From positions 1-16,606 of the forward strand of contig JAANWY010000236.1 in the NCBI GenBank assembly GCA_018263655.1: a DNA stretch of 16,606 nt. Direction: 5' to 3'. The position numbers and the translations under genes are program-made. How positions within the stretch are numbered: the first letter of the stretch is position 1; each line of letters begins with the position of its first letter. Below, one piece after another: positions 1 through 7,400 of this stretch. The stretch comes from Anaerolineales bacterium. GTDB lineage: Bacteria; Chloroflexota; Anaerolineae; Epilineales; JAANWY01. A model generated the notes under the pieces. It had not been told where the DNA came from and searched no databases. It was given only the letters and a program-made list of their open reading frames with translations.

Positions 1-806
1 CGCTCTGGCGTGGCAGGGTCGATTTCACGGGCGATGGCGTCAATCTCCAGGGCAATCCTCTCTTTGCGGTCGTTGTTGTACCGCAGCATCTGGGATAGCG
101 CGGTTCGCTGCTGGCGGACATCCTCGTGTAATACAGCGACGACCTCGTGCAGGCGGCGCACCAGATCATCCAGTTCGAGTTCGGCATCGTGGGGGCCGTG
201 GCGGGCGTCAACAATAGCCTGAACCTTGCCCATCCGGTCCAGCTCGCGGCGTCGGAAGCGCTGGACAAAGGCCAGGAAACGTTTCGTATTCTGTGCTTCC
301 AACGCGGCTGTTGGGTTCTGTTGGTAATCGCCGTGTTCACTTCCAAGCTCGTAGAGTTGGCGGAAACTGAAGCTGTAACCCGCTTCGGGCTGCTGTGAGT
401 GGAGCGTGTAGACAGCCAGGTCGCGCATATTGGCCAGCACGCCGTAGCGCAGCCCCTTGCTCCGCATATAACTGGCGATCTGGTCGTAGTGCTGGCCCAG
501 GTCGGTCGTGTCGGTGCCTTTGGCATCGAAGACGAAGGGGTGCAAGTGAGTATCGTCGGGGATGTAATCGGGGCGCTTGCCGGTCGTTTTCGTCGTCATC
601 TGCGGGTGCAGATCGTGGTGCGGCGTGAAACCCAGCACCCGCTCCAGGAAGTCACCCAGCAGGCCGTCCATCAGGCTAATCTCGTCGCCGTGCTGGCCTT
701 GAATGTAAACTAGATAGTCAGTGGCTTGGTGGTCGCCGTAGGCAGCCCAGTTGACGTTGTTCAGGATATTGACAGTCTTTTCTATGATCTGCAGATCGTT
801 GGACAT
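1..806 (-). CDS. N-terminal part of a restriction enzyme (type IIG / N6-methylase-fused type), runs off the window
   Basis: The minus frame from the ATG at 804-806 stays open to the window edge, giving 268 codons with no stop. Residues 50-60 read like the N-terminal helix of Eco57I-like or type I R/M nuclease domains (FLERVLGF). RPDY (D80) followed by FVFDAKG (D94, K96) matches a PD...(D/E)xK nuclease core, and a following QIASYMRSKGLRYGVL stretch is typical of that fold, where neighbours carry 'RYGVLTNG'. The part after residue 200 is helical. By family knowledge the missing C-terminal part would hold an N6-adenine methylase and a specificity domain, but it is not visible here. The ribosome site is weak (GAAGAAGAG). 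The frame is open upstream back to a TGA at 924-926, but the ATG is the best start. Two palindromes and a promoter lie upstream, next to an integrase remnant. Confidence 0.75.
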   Translation of the reverse strand, partial: MSNDLQIIEKTVNILNNVNWAAYGDHQATDYLVYIQGQHGDEISLMDGLLGDFLERVLGFTPHHDLHPQMTTKTTGKRPDYIPDDTHLHPFVFDAKGTDTTDLGQHYDQIASYMRSKGLRYGVLANMRDLAVYTLHSQQPEAGYSFSFRQLYELGSEHGDYQQNPTAALEAQNTKRFLAFVQRFRRRELDRMGKVQAIVDARHGPHDAELELDDLVRRLHEVVAVLHEDVRQQRTALSQMLRYNNDRKERIALEIDAIAREIDPATPE

Positions 807-866
807 ATGGTGCTCTTCTTCACATACCGGCAGTTGACTGAGCCGAAAGGGCGTATAACTCGAAAA

Positions 867-886
867 TAGACGAAGTACTTCGTCTA
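867..886. promoter_or_regulatory. 20-bp perfect palindrome upstream of the restriction gene
   Basis: tagacgaagtacttcgtcta is identical to its reverse complement and lies 60 bp before the restriction gene start. It could be an operator for a dimeric regulator, such as a controller (C) protein or the enzyme's own methylase, or an RNA hairpin. No C-protein gene is visible in the window. Confidence 0.5.
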
Positions 887-895
887 CAACGCTAA

Positions 896-909
896 AAACG
901 GTACCGTTT
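896..909. promoter_or_regulatory. 14-bp perfect palindrome, second of a pair
   Basis: aaacggtaccgttt is self-complementary. Its centre is 26 bp from that of the neighbouring 20-bp palindrome, and both are centred on GTAC. Together they form a two-site arrangement upstream of the restriction gene. A regulatory role is inferred. Confidence 0.45.
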
Positions 910-923
910 GCGAACAAACCGCG

Positions 924-1066
924 TCAATTTTCTTCCCTCCTCTCACTCCCTCGCCTCCGCAGCGCATCCAGCGGGCTGCGAATCTACCCCAACTCCCGCT
1001 GGCTGACGTGGGTGTACCGCTGTGTTGTCTTCACGCTGTCGTGACCCAGCAACTGGAGAGGGGGGG
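924..1066 (-). pseudogene. Tyrosine recombinase (phage-type integrase) C-terminal remnant
   Basis: One minus frame reads PPLQLLGHDSVKTTQRYTHV followed by SQREL. This is the classic last box of tyrosine recombinases: LGH carries the conserved His and RYTHV carries the nucleophilic Tyr. A TAG at 984-986 then interrupts IRSPLDAL, which resembles the usual tail, and the frame ends with TGA at 924-926. Nothing recognisable as the catalytic Arg box or the N-terminal domain precedes it, because homology stops near 1066. It is therefore a dead fragment, probably left from an integrative element that carried or neighboured the restriction gene. Confidence 0.65.
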
Positions 1067-1075
1067 ACTACGAGG

Positions 1076-1104
1076 ATTATAACATGCCCGGCAAGGATTT
1101 TCAA
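1076..1104 (-). promoter_or_regulatory. Strong sigma-70-type promoter reading toward the restriction gene
   Basis: On the minus strand there is TTGAAA (1099-1104), a 17-bp spacer and TATAAT (1076-1081). A TG lies one base before the -10, giving an extended -10. Transcription would start near 1069, run through the integrase remnant and reach the restriction gene. It lies downstream of the hairpin that may end the large gene's transcript. Confidence 0.6.
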
Positions 1105-1259
1105 GACCTTGACGTAAAATCGTCGAGGGCGAGGGATACCCGCTCCCGCTGGACGACAGCCCAGCCGCTCTTCAGGCCGGATGGCCCTCAACCAGTGGTC
1201 AGGCAGCCGACTGTCGTCCGGCCGGAGCAGGGGTGAAAGCGGAGTTGCTACACAAGCGA

Positions 1260-1291
1260 GGTGCCGGGCACTTCCACAAGAGCCCGGCACC
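1260..1291 (-). terminator. Stable hairpin downstream of the giant gene
   Basis: Arms ggtgccgggc (1260-1269) and gcccggcacc (1282-1291) are exact 10-bp inverted repeats around a 12-nt loop. There is no T-tract on the minus strand, so this may be a factor-assisted terminator or an mRNA-stabilising stem. From 1067 to 1259 only the promoter at 1076-1104 is recognised. Confidence 0.35.
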
Positions 1292-1338
1292 GAAAAACGG
1301 AACAGCCTCGCACGCGCCACGGCAGGTGCCTGCCTGGA

Positions 1339-1499
1339 TTATCGATGGCCCACCACCCGCCGTGCCTTCAGCTCCCAGCGAGGCAGGCGGCCGGTCTCCG
1401 CCACGTGCACCGGCACGCGCAACGCGAGCCGGCGCTCCATCCCCGCCCGCACTGCCCGTGCCACCGCCTCGGGGTAGTCTCCCACCACATCAGGGTAGG
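1339..1499 (-). pseudogene. C-terminal remnant of a phenylacetate-CoA-ligase-like adenylate-forming enzyme
   Basis: The minus frame that ends with TAA at 1339-1341 reads YPDVVGDYPEAVARAVRAGM, then ERRLALRVPVHV, then GRLPRWELKARRVV near the end. The 'LPR(F/W)ExKAxRvv' ending is characteristic of the C-terminal subdomain of PaaK/coenzyme F390 synthetase-type ligases. Similarity starts exactly where the giant gene ends and overlaps its last codons in another frame, so the rest of the ligase is missing. The frame extends further into the giant gene but there loses its family character. It is a remnant; the family call is from motif memory only. Confidence 0.45.
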
Positions 1500-4400
1500 T
1501 AGACCACCTCCAACTGCGGCGGCAACGGTGCCACGACTGCGTACTCCCGGCTGGCGAAGCCCCGCCAGCCCAGCAGATCCTCGTCCGCGCTCCACAGAGC
1601 CAGCCCGTAGTTGGACCTGGCGCCACCGCTCACCCAGGCCCGCACCAGACTCGTAACGTCCCAACTGTAGTAGCCGGCCGGCGTACCCACTGCCAGAACG
1701 TCCTCCGTCTCGGTGTAGTCGAGCGGCGTACTCCACGTCACCGTCGTCTCCCCCCACGCCGTGTCAATTCCCATCAACTCCACGTTGAGCATGCGCGGCG
1801 ACTCGGAAACCCCCACGAGGTAGGCCCGGAAGCCGGCACTCAGTACAGTGGCGTCGCTCGGGATGCTGCTCAGGTCAAAGCGGATGAGTGACCGACTGAG
1901 AGCCCGCTCACTCTGACGGCCGACGCCAAGCGTGGGGGCACTACCGTAGTTGTTCGCCGGCAGGGCGGAGAAGATGTAGGCGTCGGCCGCCGGCCCCAAG
2001 CTGAGCGTCACGGGCGTCGGCGTGTTGGTCGGCCGAACCGTGGCCGTCGGCGTCGGTGTGTTGGTTGATGTGGCCGTGGCGCTTGCGGTGGGCGTGGCGG
2101 TGCTGGTCGGCGTGTTGGTTGGTGTGGCCGTGGCCGTCGGCGTGTTGGTGGGCGGGACCGTAGCCGTCGGCGTTGCCGTTGCCGTGCTGGTGGGCCGGAC
2201 CGTGGCCGTTGGCGTCTGCGTTGGCGTGTTGGCTGGCCGGACGGTGGCTGTCGGCGTGGGCGTGGGCGTGTTGGTGGGCCGGACCGTGGCCGTTGGCGTC
2301 CGGGTTGACGTGTGGGTTGGCCGGATCGTGGCTGTCGGCGTCGGGGTTGGCGTGTTGGTGGGCCGGACCGTGGCCGTTGGCGTATCTGTCACGGTGGGTG
2401 AAGGCATGCTGGTCGCTGTTGATCTGCTGGTCGGTGTCGATGTGGGTGTGGGTACGGGCTCTGCCGCCACGCCCCTCACTGTAATCAGTGGCAGGTATAT
2501 CGAGAAAAACTGCCGGGGTGGGAGCACCTGCACGCTCACCTCGACTGTCGCGGTCTCGCCTCGGCTGTTGGCATCGGCTGCCAGGAGGCCGGACGTTTCA
2601 GCGGCGCTGGAAGTGTTAATGGTGACCATGCCCTCATAGCGGCCGGGGTCCATCCCCGCCGGATTGACGCCGATCAGCAGTTCCGAAGGTGCATCGCCGC
2701 TGCTGGCGCTGAGGGTGATCCACGAAGCTGATTTGGAGGCTGTCCAGTTCAGCATGCCGGCCCCGAAGTTGTAGATCTGGAGCTTCTGCGGGCTGATCGA
2801 CGGGCCGTTGTTCGACGTCACGAACTTGTACAGGGTCTTGCCGGCGAGGGTCAGCTTGGGCCCGATGGGATGGGGCGGATGCTCCGGGCCGCAGGGGTCG
2901 GTGCCGGCGTCGACCTCGACGTCGTCGTCGAAACCATCCTGATCGCTGTCGGCCTTGGTGGGGTACGTGCCCAGGTCGAACTCCTGGATATTGGTCAGAC
3001 CGTCCTGATCCGGATCGGTCGTGCTGCCCGTCACGCTGAAGATCGCGGCCCAGGCGTCACGCAGCCCGTCGGCGTTGGCGTCGGTTGGATCAGCGTACAT
3101 GGCGGGGGTGAACGCCGCCGGCCCCACATGGCCGACGTTGTTGTAGGCCGCTACCCCGATCAGGTAACGCTGGCCTTCCTTGAGTCCGGTGAGATCGAAC
3201 GTCAGTACGTTGCCGGCGTCAATCGGCGATGTGCCCTGATCGGCGACGGCTGAGCCGCCCGGAAGCAGGCAGCCCGTCGGCTCGTACCGGAGGAGATAGC
3301 CAGTCGGGATTCCGGTGATCGGGGGGTCCCACACCGCGCGCAGGCTCGCACCCCCGCCGAACGGGTTCGGGATCATGCCGGCCTCCAGATTGCGGGGCGG
3401 CCCGAGCGGCCTGTCGGGCCGGCCCAGCGTCACCGTGACGGGGGTACAGGCGCTGACGTTGCCGGAGGCGTCGTAGGCGCGGACGCAGTAGGTGGTGGTG
3501 TAGCCCTGCAGCAGCCCGCCGAGGCGGGACTGTTCCCACAGGTTCAAGAACCCCCAGGGCGCGGTGGGCAGCACCCGCTTGACCCGCATCAGGTCCTGGT
3601 TGTCCCAGGCTGGATAGGTGTACTCGATCAGGTAGCCGGCCAGGTCCTTGGTCGTGTTATCGCGCCACCAGACGACGACCAGCGCGTCCTTGAGGGTTTG
3701 TTCGCCGGCGATGACGGGCGCCGGCGGCGGCGTGGTGTCGGTGATGACCACTGAGCCGGGCGCCCAGGCGACAACGTGGCCGTTGCCATGATGGTGGTCG
3801 TCGATGCGCGCGCCGACCGCATACTCCCCCGAGGCCAGCCCCGAGGTATCCCACAGGAAACTGCCGTCCGAGGCGTGGACGCCGTTGGCGATCATGGTGG
3901 CGCTGATGATCTCGGTATCCGTGACCGGTTTGGCGGCCAGCGGTGTGTGGAACAGCTCCAGTCGTTCGGTGATCGGTTGCGACGCGCGTAAGGCGCTCCA
4001 TTGCAGGCTGATCTGCCCCGAGCCGTCAACCTGGCTGATCGGGTTGGTCCAGTTGAAAGTAGGCGGGGGCGGGTCGGTGGCGAAGAGGATGGAGTAGTTG
4101 TGTTGGATGTTGACGTTTGGGTCCGGGTTGTTCAGCCCAGGGCCAACGAGCCGGACCATCCACGTGCCACCCTCGAGTGTCTCGCCGCTCGTCGGGGTGA
4201 CGGCGAAGGTGACCCGCTTGCCGCTCAAGGAGACCGTATTGGTGACGACGGCGCCCGGAACAGTCCCCGTGATTTCCGTGTTGTCGGGTTTGATCAGCGT
4301 GACGGCCAGGTCATCGTTCACCCACCCGACGGAGAAGATGGCCCGGCCGGCCGCGCCGGCGGTGATGGGGAACGGGCAGATGTGGGTCAGGGGGGTGCTC

Positions 4401-7400
4401 AGCATGTCGCAGCCCTGGGTAGCCGGGGACACCTTGGTCCAGTCGTCAACCGGCGACTTGAGCGGCGGGTAGAGGTTCAACTGCAAGTTGCCCGGAGGCT
4501 CGATCTGGGTCAGCTGGGGGGGCGCGGGCGCCGTAGTACGATCCGGCGATGGGCGAACCGCCAGCTCTATCTCTCCAGGATGGGTGCTCACGCCGATGGC
4601 CTGCACGCTCCCGCCGAACTCGTCGATCAGGACGTGGTCGTCCGAGCCCAGGATGAGATCGAGGCCGTCCTCGTCAGCGTAGAGTCCCACGTCGAAGCCG
4701 GCGACGGTGAGCACACCCGACATGCCCCAGAGGTAGCTCGTACAACTGGCGTTGGTGCAGAACTCGCCAAAGGCGATCTTCAGGCTGATGTAAATGTCGA
4801 AGGGCGGCACCCACTCTGTGACGCGGTCCTCTTCGATGAAGAGGGTGGCCTTGATGCTGCCGGTGAAGTGGAGATCACTGTTGGCCGGGAGCCACGGGTA
4901 CTTACCCTGCCACCCCTGGCCGACCCACGTGTGCAGCTTTAGCTCCCCGGTGATGATCCCAAAGGCACGGATGTCGGCCTTGACGAGCACGTCGAGGGGC
5001 TCCCAGGACACCTGGAGCAGCAGATCGGCGTCGAGGACGCCCACGATGGTGGCGCCGGCCTGGAGCTCGAAGAGGCCGCGGGTGTCGATGGTCACCTGGC
5101 CGTAGCCGTCGGAGAGCACCGCGTCGCTGGGCACAGAGCGGAAGCCGATCTGCATCGTGATCTCGGTGTGATCCGCTCCAATGATGACTTCGCCCCCGAT
5201 GAGATCAACCCCGACGCCGGTGGCGCCCACCGGGATGTAAGTCGGGGCAATGTCCAGGATGAGCTTGGCCTGGTTGAGCCTGGTCTCGCACAGCTTGAAG
5301 CCGAGCTGGACCGACGGGGGCGCCGGCGGTCCCCCGCTGCTCCCGTCGTCGCCCAGCATGGGCAGGGCGATGGCGGCCTCGCCCCGAATCACCGTCACGA
5401 CCTCGCTGCTGTCGCACGTCTCCTCGGTGACCTTGACGGTGGCCCCCCAGGTATCGAAGCTGAACGACTGTTCGACCGTAGTCGCGTTCAGCCCGCGGCC
5501 GGCGTAGGGGTGGTCCTTGCTGAAGACGAGCAACTGGCCGGCCTGGCTGAACATGACGGTGCCGGCCGTCCCCTGCACGGTGACATCGGGTAGTTCCCAC
5601 AGCCGCACCTCGTCGTTGCCGTTGTTCCACTGGTAGTCGGGCAATCGTAGGTCGAGGCAGCTCTTGCCTTGGCCACAGTTCTTGGCGACGGGGTCCTGGT
5701 CGTCGATGGCCAGGCGGCGCGCCTCGCCGGGTGGTTGAACGACCACCTGCACCTTCTTCGTCGCTCCACCCAACCCTCCGGGCTGCGTAATCTTGGCGTA
5801 TACGGCTCGGAGTTGGCTGTTGGTTGGGCCGGTGGTCTTCTTGACGTTGTCGGGGGTCAGGATTAAGCCGGTGGCAGCGCCGTCGGGTCCGTTCAGGATT
5901 CGCAGTTCGAGGCTGGCCAGGTTCGCCGGCGAGGGCAGCGGTTGCGGCTGCGCGACGCTCACGTTGAACTGGTAGTGCTTGAACTCGTTGGGGTCTGCCA
6001 CGCCGGCGTCAGGGTACAGCTCCCACGGCACATCCCACGTCCTGTCGTACGGCGCATCCTTCGCATCCACGACCACGGGCACACTGATCGTACCGCCGCC
6101 AATGGCCTTTCCACCCGTCGTCGTGGTGCTGATAGAGTCGGGAGTGGGCGTGATGCTGGTCTGCCAGCGCTTGAAGGGTCTCAGCCGGCGCAGCGTGGTC
6201 TCCTGCGGCAGGAGCGCTGTGGTGCAAGAGGCCGTACAGGACACCTCGCCGGTCGCGTCAGCGGGGGGTGGGTAGAGCAGAGCAGAACCGTAGACCCCTC
6301 CGGAAGGAGCCCGCTGACCGCGGTCGGTGCCATCGGGGAACGGCGAGTCGGTATCCTCGTAGGCCAGACCGACGCTGCTTTCGACCGTCGTGAAGAGGGT
6401 CGAACCCGTGCTATCCAGGCAGACCGAACCCTGCGCCACGTAGATCCAGCGGCCCTGGAAGGGACCCATCATCGGGGTGCCCAACTGCTCGTTCGTCGTA
6501 CACCAGGTCTCCCCGTTGGGGCCAGGCTCGTCGAAATCCCCCTCACTGTAAACAGTCAGGCCCAGCGCCGGCCTCGACGGTGTCACGAAGTTATAGGGCA
6601 CGGGCAGCGATGCATTATGGGGCAAGATGATCGGCTGACAGCCAAACTTCTTCGTTGGGATCGTCCCGTCCGGACAGGCGAGCATGGATACCGTGACGGT
6701 GTAGACATCTTCGGGAGTGCCAGCGGCGCCGGCGGGGCGCGCCTGGTTGATGACCGCCAGTGCGTAGGCGCCGCTGACGCTGGCGCCGCCGATATCGAAC
6801 GTGCGTACGGGCCCTTGTTCGGGGGCATAGTCGGTGAGCACACCCTCGTTGCCGTTGTACAGGCCGCGGACGGCCGAATTGATTCCGCCGCTGGTCGGCT
6901 CGATGACCGCCAGATCGAGGGCGGCCGTTGTGGTAACGATGATGCCGGCGCTGTATTTGGCGCCCAGCGTGAACTCGCGCAGCTCGATCAACCGGCTCGA
7001 GCTGAAAAAGAATGTTTCGGTCCGCCAGAATCCGTCGGGCTGTCCGGGTACACCGTTCGTGGGTGTCCAGAGGTTAGCCTGCTGGTACTCGATGCGGTAG
7101 TTGCGCTGTTGGTCGTCGGGGAAGTAGTTGTCCTCCGCCCTGAACACCTCAGCCTTGAGCGTCTCGCTGCTGATGCTGGGGTTGTGGCCATCAATGAACA
7201 CGTAGGATGTGTCTTCCTGAAAAGCGCCGCCTTCGGCAAGGAGTTCCAGTGAATCGGTTGTTTTCTGGTACTTCACGTTGACGCCGGCTGTAACCGGGAC
7301 GGGCGCGGCTGATTGGACGGCGTGATTGCCTCGGACTGCGACGGCGCGCCAGCGGGCTGGGCCGGCCGGCGGCTTCAGGTCGTACAGGTGATTGGTATCC

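Noticed and set aside
943..1320. 125-codon minus-strand frame
   Set aside because: Overlaps the recombinase remnant in another frame and includes the promoter; no recognisable domain.
2022..2639. Long plus-strand frame rich in Val and Gly
   Set aside because: It is the antisense of the Thr-Pro linker; the regular composition follows from the repeat, with no start signal.
4001..4942. 313-codon plus-strand open frame
   Set aside because: Lies wholly inside the giant gene, has Arg/Gly/Asp-biased shadow composition and no family motif.
5942..7252. 436-codon plus-strand open frame
   Set aside because: Antisense to the giant gene's well-supported coding frame; high GC makes such shadows common.
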